64,000 bases of DNA, from NCBI GenBank assembly GCA_025403435.1, contig CM046350.1:5863512-5927511 (forward strand), read 5' to 3'. Source of the stretch: Artocarpus heterophyllus (taxonomy: Eukaryota > Streptophyta > Magnoliopsida > Rosales > Moraceae). The translations under genes and the position numbers were made by a program. The notes beneath the pieces were generated by a model. The model was not told the origin of the DNA. It ran no database searches and worked only from the letters and a program-made list of their open reading frames with translations. Positions 50,149 through 60,589 of the stretch are shown here, one piece after another (position 1 is the stretch's first letter; every line of letters starts with the position of its first letter).

Positions 50149-50861
50149 CTGGTTTCGTATAAAACTTACAGCTCAAAGAACCCCCAACCACGACAAACAA
50201 TTAACAATAATTTCAATCTAAAAATAAAATTTAAAGTCCCTATCATCCAAAATTCCAAAGTGCTAGTTTCTCACATTATCCTTAACGACGATTTGATAAT
50301 CATAACAAGAGGTAGTGATCCTGGTATTCATTAAAAAAAAAAAAAAAAAAAACGCACACACGCCACACACCATGAAACCTCTACTCGACTATCCAACAAC
50401 CAAACAGCACCTAAGTCACAAGTTCAAAAATCTCACCTACAAGCACAACAACTAATCAAATTGAGGAAAACAGAATCGTACCGAGCAGTGGCGAGGCGCT
50501 GGAGAGCGCGTCGTTGGGCCAAAGGAATCGCGGCATTGACGGAGTGGGGGTTGTAGAGGCCGAGGAAGTTGTCCCTGAGGCGCTCTAAGGCGACGATCTT
50601 GACGTTCAGGTTCTCGGCGGCTTCGAAGGACTGCAAGGAAGGGTCGGAGGGGGTGTGGATGAAGCCTGCGCTTTGATCGTGGAACCGGAGAGCGGGAACG
50701 CCGAGGAGGCCGATCCATAGGGCTTGTTTCAGGCCAGGGTCGAGGTCGAGGTTGGAATCGACGAGCGAGGGCTTGAGAGTAGACCAGAGAGTGGGGAGAG
50801 AGACGCCGGCTTCGCCATGGAAGCATATTTCCTCGAGAGCCGAGGAGATGATGGAGTCCAT
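34168..50861 (-). CDS. GTF3C1: TFIIIC largest subunit, B-block-binding (TFC3/GTF3C1 homologue)
   Basis: Sixteen exons in phase: 50861-50482, 49906-49507, 49414-49340, 48062-47871, 45990-45400, 45276-44524, 44275-43991, 43735-43580, 39825-39401, 38900-38426, 38330-38010, 37059-36285, 36172-36114, 35647-35204, 34944-34906 and 34356-34168. The product is 1852 residues, about the length I expect for plant homologues. It binds the B box of tRNA genes and 5S-type promoters and recruits TFIIIB and RNA polymerase III. The N terminus MDSIISSALEEICFHGEAG and the winged-helix B-block domain near 105-190 (GITQSQLAKEF, then LFYTVRNLECRGLI) identify the family. A SANT/Myb-like segment spans about 1072-1130 (RRFSWTEEADR, then DWASIPDLPAHR). 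Another helix-turn-helix-like piece is near 1590 (GLSLEEVSQVINMPG). No stop or frameshift interrupts 5.56 kb of coding sequence. The introns carry several transposons listed separately. Confidence 0.95.
40268..42045 (+). mobile_element. 5'-truncated LINE (non-LTR retrotransposon) in TFIIIC intron 8
   Basis: Bounded by a 13-bp target duplication AAAATGGAGGAAA at 40255-40267 and 42046-42058. The reading frame starts inside the reverse transcriptase: FADDTLLF carries the catalytic Asp pair, followed by SGLKINLEKS and PKYLGLPLSG. It ends with the zinc-binding zf-RVT region (CCLCKNDGETIDHLFLHC) and WLERNNKIF near the C terminus. The copy is disabled by a TGA at 41378-41380, a frameshift near 41510 and another near 41790. 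The last stop is at 41967, followed by an AATAAA-containing 3' end and an A run. It is antisense to the host gene. Confidence 0.9.
42113..43285. mobile_element. DNA transposon with long terminal inverted repeats (Mutator-like, non-autonomous)
   Basis: Left end GATTATTTTCATGAAT near 42115 and, on the other strand, GATTATTTTCATAAAT ending near 43285 start inverted arms of roughly 170-220 bp. Further matching blocks are TATAGAAAACCATTCAA(G/A)ATGCC, GTCTA(T/C)AA(G/A)GTT and ATGGCATG(T/G)(A/C). The right arm has an additional internal module near 43145-43215. The interior is strikingly GC-rich and contains a 92-bp-offset tandem repeat (GATCCAAC at 42539 and 42631). Both sides are AAT repeats, which hides the target duplication. 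No transposase. GC-rich cargo suggests a Pack-MULE-like capture. Confidence 0.65.
46130..47240 (-). mobile_element. Decayed LINE fragment in TFIIIC intron 4
   Basis: Minus-strand translation gives zf-RVT pieces: IWKSSVPHKIKIFTWLFFLE and KLNTCDG near 47110-47200, then further downstream a cysteine pair and DEETIDHLFL-like sequence near 46770-46810. These correspond to the end of the LINE at 40268-42045 (IWKTRIPSKV, KLNTNDVL, CCLCKNDGETIDHLFL). The 3' end near 46130 has the same ATTAATAAAAG/TTTTATT type of tail. The fragment is interrupted by the solo LTR at 46856-47109 and has several stops. It lies on the same strand as the host gene. Confidence 0.75.
46856..47109 (+). mobile_element. Solo copia-type LTR nested in the LINE fragment
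   Basis: 254 bp starting TGTTAGCATG and ending GTTCTTCA, with perfect 5-bp target duplications GTACC at 46851-46855 and 47110-47114. An AATAAA follows the CTGTATTTTCTGAG block near 47026-47060, as in small Ty1-copia LTRs. Removing it and one target copy rejoins the LINE reading frame across the site, which confirms the insertion order. Confidence 0.88.
48184..48336. mobile_element. hAT-like miniature element in TFIIIC intron 3
   Basis: GTGTTTGG...GTGGTTAGAACCA at the left and, on the other strand, GGTGTTTTTGGTTATAACCA at the right form imperfect inverted ends. The inside carries the direct pair CTGTAGCATGTGAGAGC and CTATAGCATGTGAAAGC. Size about 150 bp, non-coding. Family call is by resemblance only. 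Confidence 0.4.
50097..50149. repeat. Compound (GT)n(GA)n microsatellite in TFIIIC intron 1
   Basis: GT dinucleotides run directly into GA dinucleotides. The repeat is intronic and a likely length-polymorphic marker. Confidence 0.9.
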
Positions 50862-50990
50862 GGGTTAGGGGAAGCGGGCCTGTCCGACGAGACGGACTGT
50901 AATTAAGAGGACAAAAAAATACTTGTAAATAAATAAATAAAAATTTTAAAAAAAGAAATTTTAATAAAAATATCATAAAAGCTAGAAACC

Positions 50991-50999
50991 AAACCCTAA
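50991..50999 (-). promoter_or_regulatory. Telo-box motif upstream of the TFIIIC gene
   Basis: AAACCCTAA, about 130 bp before the ATG at 50861. Telo-boxes are frequent in leaders and promoters of plant genes for translation and ribosome components. This would fit a subunit of the tRNA/5S transcription machinery. One short motif can occur by chance. Confidence 0.35.
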
Positions 51000-51365
51000 A
51001 CCAGTTACGGTCGTGACGGAGGCATAAATGAGCGGCGGATTTTGGCGCGACTGCTGGCGAGGCTGGACACAGCAACTCGGGCACGAGGCGGGGATAGGTA
51101 TCGCGCGGTCATACGGCGGAATTTTTTCCAGACGAACAAACCTAATGCCGTTTCTCACCTTTTGTTTTGTTTTGTCGTTGTTTATTAACGTGTGTTTGGT
51201 CAGGGCCCACCACTAATTTAGTTACAAGAGGTATAAAATTTTTATATATTATAATATAAAAAACTATTACAATTTAAAGCTTTCACATATAAACAGTTTT
51301 AACTAATAATTCTATCGCTATGCCAAACACCTTAAAAAACAATGTGCATTATTATTCATCCAAAC

Positions 51366-54300
51366 TTCTTGGGGTAATTTTAGTTTTCACTCTTAGACTA
51401 TACAATTTGTCTCATTTTTCTCTTAAATTTTAAAACATAACAAATCATATCTCTAAACCATTCAACTTGTCCTATATTTAGCCCTTTGATTATTAAATCT
51501 GTTAAATATTGATAGAATTGAGCCAACAATTTTACTTTTAGGTCTTAAACTACATTTGTCTCATTTTAACATTTAAACTCTAAAACGCAACAAATCACAC
51601 CTTTGAACTATAAAACTTATCATATTTTGGCCGTTCCATTACCAATAGGGTGTTCGACACAACAATTGGAACATATCGGTTCGAACTATCCGTTATATAA
51701 AACTCTTAGCAGCTACAATATAAAGTAAAAAATAACTATACTGTAAAACTATCAACAATTACATAGTTTTGAATAGAATATGATTCAAATTATTTGTTGA
51801 ATTCTTCCCTCAAATACAAGGTAAATTCGTTAAATATTAACAGATTGAGAGAAACTACCATTTTGACCTTTTGAAGGTAATGACCATTTTGACATTTTGG
51901 TTATATATATGATTTCAGCGTTTGAAGGTAAAATCCTTAAATTTTATTTCTCCATTAAATAAATTTGACTATTTTTTCTTATTTTTATTTTATAATTTTT
52001 TAATAAAAGTTTTAATATTTTTTCTCAACAATTTTTATCAAAATTTATTTATCACACTACTTATGTTGGGTTTATATTATTGTAAATTAAAATGAACAAA
52101 TAAGGGAGAAAAACACTTTGATATATGGGTACATTTACAAAACGACACATAAAGACTATTGTATAACCAACTTTTGATTTTTTTGACTAAAATTTTTGGA
52201 TGAAAAACATGCAAATGACATAATAAATGAATATTTCACTTAATTGGACTCAATAATAATTAGAAAAACATCAAAATTTTTGTTACTTTTAAGTCAACAA
52301 AAATATACATTTTTCCATCAAACCACCTATTTGTAGGTCTAAAATGCATCAAATGTGATTACGAAATATTTAATCTCGATTGTCGGTTTATTTGTAATCG
52401 ATTAAGTCCATACATATGCAGCTTAATTTGTCAAATACCAATAGATTTAGTAATAGAAGAGCTAAAATGAGACAAGTTTTATAGTTTATGGGTTTGATTT
52501 GTTATTATTTGAAGTTCATGGGCTAAAATTGTAACGCCCCTATATGGGGGTTAACAGTTTTTAATGAAATAAAATAAAAATCAGAAATAAAAGTAAAACC
52601 TTAAAAATAAAGTTGTCTGGGACTTAAATGAAAACTTTCAAATCAAAAATAAAAATATAAACGATGATTAAACCACAGTTTAATGTAGCACCTTAAATTT
52701 AATAATATAAACTGTCGTCATCATCATTTTAACCCTCAACGTATTTTAATACAGTCACATAAAGTAACAATTGACGCTTACATTATCATGAAGAACATTC
52801 TTGGTAATTGAAGCTGTCCTAACGTAATATAGCTACATCGCTTCCTCAACTATTTTTCTCGTAGCCACCTCACACTTAGTGAGTCCTGAAAAGATAAAAA
52901 TATAAAGGAATGAGCGACAATATGCTCAGTAGAGAAAACCATTACTCACCTTTAGGTTTTTTTCATTACCACATTAAAACCTGCATGGTTAGTTAATACT
53001 CATCATTATCCAGATTAAGAGATTTATTATAATAATATTCTGTGGATACCATAGTTAATCATTACCGAGTTTCACACATATACATATACAGAAATATTAC
53101 AGTTCATCATTATTCCTAGGTACCCACATTCAATAGAGTATCACTCAACTCATCGAAACTCAAATGGGCGTGCTTGATCACACTCTAAACATTCTAATGG
53201 TGTTCTGGTGAGGGGACATCAAGCCCCGGGTCCTCACCAAGTCGATTCCAGTACAATGTGTTATGGGACTTTCAACCCAAGGAAGCGTCATCACCTTCCC
53301 CCTATTTCACCTTTTAGGGTGTTAATGCCCAAGGATGTAACCGTCGCCCTCTTCACGTCTCACCATTTCTCTATATTCAATCATTATTAATATAGTCAGT
53401 TTTCCTAACCATGCTTCTCAATTTATAACATATGTCAATTCATTATGTTCCTCGTTGTACAATACAACACGAGTCCATGTCATAGTTTCATATGTGATAC
53501 TCATATAATAGCAGTTCAACATAGATATATATATATATATCTTGTGGTAAAACAATCAATTTTAATTCCATAAAAACCTCATAAAAGATGAGTAATAGAA
53601 TCTCTACCTTTCAAGCTTATCAACAATCTTTAAATCCCGAAATCAATTAACGTTAGCTCCATACTCTCTTGATCATAAGGCGTGCATAAGGATAATTAAA
53701 ACAGCAAAACATACAACTACATTCATAAATAAATCATGTGTAAATCCATCTTATTAGTGTGCCATTAAAGCCTTTATGCAAATATTTTTTGAATACCACA
53801 GTAAACAATTTTTGTCTTAACACAATATAAAATTAAACAAGTAATCTATATGTTTTAGTCCCTAATAAGATTCATCAATCACTTAGGATAATATTTGAAA
53901 GGTTGCAAGACATTAAGAAATTAGGTGGTGAGCAAAGATGGGTTCTTGGTTCAGGTTAACAGCTGGTATACCATGACAAACTGGCAGGTTTACTAGTTTC
54001 CAATCCGAAAATTGAATAATTCATAGAAAATAAAATACAACTCCAATTTAGGTTTATGATAACTCGTTAGAAAGCTTAGGATGTCTACTTTTTAAATATG
54101 CAAACCAATTTATAAAATTCATTTTAATTTAATCCTAGAATTTCAAGAAATAGCCACTACCCATAGAGGTATTACAAAGTTTATGGAATGTCAAATTTTT
54201 CTTTAACCCAAAACATATTATCCTTGTTCAAAATCTTAAAACCATTCTAAAATATGCAGCTTGCATTATATAATCACAATAAACATATTTTCATGAGTTT

Positions 54301-55200
54301 TATACCAAAATCATTATCAAACCATATCTCTAGCCTTTTTTACAAATAAGGGTGAAAACATGCTTATGTCAAACTTTCTCATTCAAAACCATAAAATCTA
54401 AATTATGCAGCAAAATAAATGAGTAATTTCAAAATAAAGATGGTAGATAAGACTAGATTAATTTTCTAAAATCTTACTTTAAAATCTCATTGAAAACTTT
54501 AAGTCATCAATTCAAGAGATTAAAGCTCAAGTTCAACTTTAGCATGGGGACTTTTGAACGACATAGAGCTGGGTTTCTTAAGCTTAGAAAGCAGAAGAAG
54601 GAAGAAGAAGAAGAGAATGAGAGGAAGACATTTCAAGGAGGAATGGAAAGATAAATGTTGCACGGAGAAAAGAAAATAAATGTATAGTTTTCTTTGTTGG
54701 AGGGCCCGATTGAAGGAAAATAATGGGAAGTGGGAGACAAGTAGGTGAAACATTAAGTGCACTATGTCTCATTCGGAGACTTTAGTTCATATAATGCCAA
54801 ATGGCATTTTAGTAATTAATTTGATGTTCCAAGAGCGTTTCAGTAAATTTACTAAATAGATATAGAAAAATTTTAGAAAAATTTGAAATAGGTATAAATA
54901 AATAGGATGAAATAGATTTTAGATGAAATAAATTTTAGTTAGCACACTAATAATTAATTTAATTACCATATTACCTGTTAAGAAAATAATGGGTGTCACA
55001 AAAATGGAACAAGTTACAGAGTTTAGGAGGACAAAGTAAAATTTTTGGTTCGATTATGTCAATATTTAACAGATTTGGTATCGAAATGACTAAAATTTGA
55101 TAAGTTAAATAGTTCAGAAATATGATTTGTGTTTAAAAATTTAGAGGTAAAAGTATAATAAATTGCATAATTCAATTGCCAAAAGTAAAAAACCCAACTT
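51366..55200. mobile_element. Long-TIR DNA element, split by a solo LTR
   Basis: The left arm (51366-51660) and the reverse strand of the right arm (about 55006-55200) share blocks in order. Examples are CAAATCATAT(C/T)TCT(A/G)AAC, AATCTGTTAAATATTGA, a GAACCAA/GAGCCAA piece and ATTTTACTT. The arms are built of repeated modules about 100-150 bp long, as in many non-autonomous Mutator-like elements. Without the LTR the element is about 1.36 kb. No transposase ORF. Exact outer ends are uncertain by tens of bases. Confidence 0.6.
52530..55000 (-). mobile_element. Solo Ty3-type LTR, 2471 bp
   Basis: Starts TGTAACGCCCC at 52530 and ends GGGGTGTCACA-like (GGGTGTCACA) at 55000, an inverted end pair typical of Ty3 LTRs. 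Perfect 5-bp target duplications AAAAT lie at 52525-52529 and 55001-55005. There is no gag-pol and no second LTR, so it is the product of LTR-LTR recombination. Orientation is inferred as minus by analogy with the copy at 1-4033 (TGTGACAC end). It sits inside the long-TIR element and is therefore younger than that element. Confidence 0.85.
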
Positions 55201-55889
55201 TATATTATGTGACACTAAAAACGGCGTGCACTTGCAATTTCATAATCGAATTCACTTTTACATGTTCGCCACCGTTTGTTTGAAACCACTCCTAATGAAT
55301 TATTACTTAATTAGTACTTAAAACCGTTGCCGGTTGTTCTCTATTAGGTTAAGAAATTTTTTTTGAATAATATTAAAAAGTTGAGAAAGTTTAAGGTTTA
55401 TTTGTTTATTCGAAATGTTAGTAATTTCTATAATAAGTTATACTTTTTTTGCACTAGGTGTTTGAAACTTCAGTTACAATTATAAATATTATAAAATTTT
55501 CAATAGTTATAATAAAAAAACAAAAAAATTATTACACTGTAAAATTTTTATATACTTCAATTTTTAAACTTAAAATGCCACCATATTAGTTACAACTTAG
55601 CTTTCAAACGAAGCTTAAAAAAGATAAGTAACATAATTATTAGTTCAATAAGTATAAAAGAAAAAAGCAGTTTATGGAAAGATGAGTGAGATGATTATTA
55701 TATTGTTTTGTATGGAACGAGGTTATTATTTTTATTTTAATAAAAAGGTAAAAAAAAGTAGATAAGTGAGATTATTATTATTATTTAAAAAAAAAGAAAA
55801 AAAAAACCAAAATAGATTAAATGAGGTATCCGTTGTATCCAAACGCGACCATATCTTGCGGAACTCTCCCACAAGGCAATGAAATGAAA
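55201..55889. other. Upstream of the ELF4-like gene, no gene seen
   Basis: AT-rich with a possible miniature element near 55440-55620 (GTGTTTGAAACTTCAGTTAC at the left; GTTACAACTTAGCTTTCAAACG at the right reads back as CGTTTGAAAGC on the other strand). No exon. The core promoter of the ELF4-like gene is probably at its right edge. Confidence 0.4.
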
Positions 55890-57161
55890 TGAATGGAAAA
55901 GGCAAAAGTACTGCACAGGCGAAGTAAGCGAGGACAACTAGGCAAGAGAGAGAGAGAGTTTAGGGAGAGAAAGAGTCCGCTGTCAATCAAATCTCATACA
56001 AACTCCATCTCTCTGGTCCATGTGTCCTTCGTGATTTCTGGGCCTCCCAGTCCCAAGCAGCGTATATGTAGATTCGATTTTTTTCCCGAACTCTCGAGAA
56101 AATTCATGTTCTTTTTTTCCTCCTGAGAAAATTCTCCTCCTTTTTCCTGCCTCCTTCCTAAAATATTTCTTTAAAGTCTTCCACCATGTTCTTCTGTATC
56201 TTCCAGGTAAGACAAAAACAAATGCTGATGAATTCAAATTTTTTTTCTCTTTTTCCTAATTCGCTGCCCTTTGTTAAACCCTTTCAATTGACACTGATTA
56301 TCTTTTGGTATATATGTCTGGTAATTGACACTGTATCTAATCTTAATTTATGGAAAATCTGTTATTTTCACGTTAATTCTAAAATTATTACTCTTTTTTC
56401 TTCATCATCCTGGAGTTTCAACATGTATCTATTTCCGCAGAATCTGGTATCAAATATTTTTCCTAAGTCAGAATCAAAACAGGGTCTTCTGCCACAAAAG
56501 AGGGGTTTTTTTTAGTTTGTGGGGGCAAATTGTTTTGACTTGGTCTGATCGAATTTTTGTCTTCCGAGAGACGATTCTTGTCGGCCCTTTTTTTTAAGTC
56601 CGGCATTGACTGGTTCTAAGGGAAAACTCTCGTTGAGATTCCTTTTTTTTTGCTCTTAAAAATAAAAATCAGGACTTTGCACTTGCCAATTTGGAGAACA
56701 CAGGGGGGAAAAAGTCCTCCTTTCAAGGTAAAAGGGGTCTTCTTTCACGTCAGAAGAATACCCATGTCTTTTTCTTTTTTTTTTTTCCTCTCCTTGTCCA
56801 TTGTCTCTGATGTACACGTTTCTTAGCGTCTCGTTTGGTTGCCAAGAATGCGGAGGGAATGGAAATAGAAAAGATAATAGGATAAAATAATAATAATAAA
56901 AGAACAAAGCCCTATTATTAAGCAATACGAGAGTCAGGCATAAAGGAATAATGCCTTGTGCATATCTTTATCTTGTCCCAGATAACAAAAAATAACAATA
57001 ATTATAACACTTATTATAAGGTTTGTAATTTTCTTATTCTCTCCAGTTTAGTAAAGCTTTTTCCTTCTTTTTTTTTTTCCTCTCCTTTTGGATTTCATGA
57101 TTTCTGTTGTTTTTGATGCAGGATAAATAGTGATTCTGATTGAAAAGGTGGAAATAGAGAA
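55890..57161 (+). promoter_or_regulatory. ELF4-like 5' untranslated region with an intron
   Basis: A GA run at 55946-55960 marks the probable leader. A donor TTCCAG/GTAAGA at 56206/56207 and an acceptor TTTTGATGCAG at 57121 define a 915-bp leader intron. The second exon starts GATAAATAG at 57122, 40 bp before the ATG. A 5' leader intron before a single coding exon is what I expect for ELF4-like genes. A 77-codon ORF at 55893 in the leader shows no similarity and is not called a gene. Confidence 0.5.
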
Positions 57162-57507
57162 ATGGATGGTGGTATCTTTACAGGCATAGGAAATGGAACC
57201 CAAGTAGATGGTAAAGTTGTGCAGACATTTCAGAAGAGCTTTGTTCAAGTCCAGGACATTTTGGACCAGAACAGGTTGCTAATTAACGAGATTAACCAGA
57301 ACCATGAGTCCAAGGATCCCGGACAACTTAAGCCGGAACGTTGGATTAATCAGAGAGCTTAACAACAACATCAGAAGGGTGGTGGATCTCTATGCTGATC
57401 TTTCGACATCTTTCACCAAGTCGGTGGAAACTTCGTCAGAAGGCGAATCGGCAGGGACTTTGAGATCCGATGGAAAAACTAGTCAGAAGAGAATTAGATC
57501 CGGGTAG
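57162..57507 (+). CDS. EFL4: ELF4-like protein (DUF1313), with a 1-base frameshift
   Basis: A single coding exon of the EARLY FLOWERING 4 family, small proteins of the circadian evening complex and its paralogues. Frame 1 (57162-57314) reads MDGGIFTGIGNGTQVDGKVV to NQNHESK. Frame 2 (57316-57507) continues IPDNLSRNVGLIRELNNNIR, then VVDLYADLS and ends KTSQKRIRSG. One extra G at 57314-57315 (CCAAGGATCCC where AAG-ATC-CCG is expected) breaks the frame between residues 51 and 52. As written, the product would stop after 66 residues at 57362 and lose most of the conserved helical DUF1313 core. Ignoring the extra base gives 114 residues, a normal family length. The cause is either a real young lesion or a base-call error. 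The paralogue assignment (ELF4-L4) rests on neighbours. Confidence 0.9.
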
Positions 57508-60500
57508 TTGTTGTTGTTTTCTAATTGAGCATGGCTCTTTTTGATTCTACATAGGCTTCCATTGTTGAATAAGAAGAATATTCTGACAACCAAAGGAAAG
57601 AACCTGATGAGAATGTATATCTATTTAACTCTTATCTACCAGTTTCAGATATGTTTAAGTCTTTGAGGGTCTCACTTTAATTTTCACAGGCTGGAATTAA
57701 ACATCACTTGTGGATTTACTTACCACTGTAGTTGTGAGAACAAAAAACTGTACTTGTGGATGTTTCAGTATTCCTGTAACTCTGTTTAAAACCAATTTGT
57801 GGGGATTGATATTAATACATTAGAGCTCAACTTTTGGGCCCTTATGAAGAAGTTATCATAACTATCCATATACCATCAGAAAGGAATGTGCAATTTTTGG
57901 TGATGATTTGTTGAACTGTTTTGCTGAGTCAATTATTGGTTAATGTATCTAAGCAATTTTTTGCTTGAAAGGCCAAAATCTAAAATTTTGCAGCATTTAA
58001 TTAAGCCATCCTCAGGCCTCATTTTTTAGGCTGTCATATAAATGGCTGATATCTGTTTTTAGATTTTGTTCATTTTTATTCTTGATTTGATTTTAATCGT
58101 TTTATTGTGGATACTATCTACTTTTGATTGGAGCTTTCAACAATCCCACTTTATTCTTTTCTCATGTTCGTCAAAAGAGAATACTCATGGTGTCTGCAAT
58201 TTATTGAAGGAGTACTGTGGAGGGATTGGTATATACTACTGTTTTCACCCTGATCATGAGTTCTCGGTGAGCCAATCACCTCTAAAGTTCGTTGGAGGAA
58301 CGAGATTCAAACTCATTTTGTTATAATATTTTTTTTATAAAATTTAAATTATTTATATTATTTTAAATTTAAATTTAAATTTTTTAGGTTTAAACTTATT
58401 TTTCAAACAGTATAATTAATGTGATTCTTTTAGGCATTCGTTTCGGTCTTGGCAAGCAAGAACATGCACTTATTTTATCGCCTACAGCAGAGCATTATTT
58501 GGCTTTTTTGGGACGAAAATGCTTTGGTACGATTAAAAAAAAAAGCTGGTTCCTGAATTATTGCACACTTGATTTTGAACCTAAAGAGAGAAAAAAACAC
58601 CCACTCGTTTAGAATCTCATGCAGTTAATGATTGTCCTTTTTGACCATTGTTTTCGCGTTTGGTGGCTGTAAAAGAAAGAACTATTGCTTAAAGAGACAG
58701 AAAGATAATATATATCTATCCAACTATAGGACAAGATTCCAGCGATAGATATTATTTTGGGGATGGAACTAGGTGAAACTTTACTTATCTTTTGCTTGAT
58801 TTACTTTTAACTTCTTTTTGATTGATTCTCTTCTCTCCCCTCCTACGGGTGTCAATATTAAACTTACCCTTTTAGCATATGACCTTGTTCCCTCTCTCTC
58901 TTTTCTCACCCATACAACAAGGACAAATGAACCAACTGACGTTTTGATTGGACGATTGCTCTTTTTTTTGGGACCCATTAAGCTTTTATTTCGTTTATTC
59001 TTTACGCATTTACTGAGAACCACGTAAATTTTTTTTTTTTGCTTTTTTTTTTTTTCTTTTCCTTCTGGTTTGTACTAGAAGATTCATGACTTATGTCTAT
59101 GTGATGAGATATTTTTCTCACTTGTTTGATGTCACTCAATCTATAGCCTCTTGTGTTGGTAAGTGTTGATAAGGATTAGAATGAAGTCATGTCAATGACC
59201 CGCTATCATATTATGGACCTGGCTTGAATTTCATCTGTTTCTGCATTGTTTGAATTTTATGTTCTGTGATGACTTTGTGAAAAATATCTAACAACATTTA
59301 TTAATTTGATTCTCATGTATACTTCTCTTTTTCCCGGGGGAACTTACCTTTTTTAGATGTGTTTTTGTTTTCATAAAACATTTTTTTTTCGATAAAACAC
59401 ACAAAAACATGACGTACTGACTAATCGACCACAAACACAGATGCATAAGAATCAAAAGATTATTAGTGTTGTACGTTAATGTTGCTCCTTTGATCTTTAA
59501 ACTTTCTTATGCTTACTCTTACTGATCCAGTATATTTCACCCAAAAATAAATAAATAAATAAAAGTGTAAATTAAGTTGAAGCTGGATCTGGACATATAT
59601 TTTTACTTCCTTTCCATCGACTTCATCTGGGATTCTAATTTCTCAGGGGCCTGGTTATTTATAAACTAAGCACAGCATTGTGAAAGCATGACCATAAAAG
59701 AGAGAAAAAAGTAGTACTTTTCTTCTGATCTCACTTTTTATAATTAGAACTTTTTGTCCAATAGATGATGGTAGTGAGAAGCAAATCTTTTTATTTTTAT
59801 TCTTATTTTTAATTTTTTTATTAAACACGCATAGTCATTGGGATTAGAAAATGTGGGGGACAATGGCCTAAGTTGTGGAATCTCATGGGCTTTTGAAAAG
59901 GATGGAGGATAAGATTTGGTTTAATCAATCAAGAATTGAGAAGTCTCTCTCCCATTAGGCGGTGGAATCGGATCAGACAGAAAAAATAATCAGACACTGT
60001 CCGTACTTTGAGTTTTTTTAATTAAATTAAATTAATTATTATTATTGTTGTTATTATTATTTTTTATGTGTTAGGCACTTGGCAAGTGTGGTTGCTTGTA
60101 GACGAGGCCCCCCATAATCACACTCTTTTGACCTGTTTGGTACATGACAAAACACAAAATATGGAAATTCTGCATCATACACGCTTTTGGCTATTTGCAA
60201 AGGGATCAAGTGAAAATACAAAATAGTGAGAGGAGACATTGCATGCTCTTTTTTTTGCCCCTTTCTCTTTCTCTGATTGAAAAGAAACACCTTTCAACTT
60301 AAATATCATAATATCATTGAATTGAGTAAGAAAGGCAAAAAAAATGAACCAAATTGTTCATTGAGGTTTCTGTCCTGCTTTGTCCATCAACCTTGCAAAA
60401 CATTCTTTCCAATCTGAAACCTTCTCTTCTCCACTGACCACCTATTTTCATACAGATCCGTGAACATCTATAACTATTTGATGAAGAAAACTGAACCAAG

Positions 60501-60589
60501 AGAAAGTAACTATATTCATAAAGATCCGTGAACATCTTTACATGCTCAAAAATCCCATTTGTTCATTTATTAGAAGTTATAGGTTATCA
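57508..60589. other. Intergenic, ELF4-like 3' region and SDR 3' region
   Basis: The ELF4-like 3' untranslated region probably runs to about 57820. Beyond that only AT-rich DNA with homopolymer T runs (59029-59056) was seen. Near 60450-60540 AGATCCGTGAACATCT occurs twice, about 70 bp apart, with CATA before it each time. No recognisable exon. Confidence 0.5.

Noticed and set aside
50452..51084. 210-residue minus-strand ORF overlapping TFIIIC exon 1
   Set aside because: An out-of-frame reading of a GC-rich exon and its leader. The in-frame reading from 50861 has clear family similarity.
55893..56126. 77-residue ORF before the ELF4-like gene
   Set aside because: It lies in the predicted leader exon, has no similarity I know and is rich in Arg/Ser from GA repeats. 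At most it is an upstream ORF.
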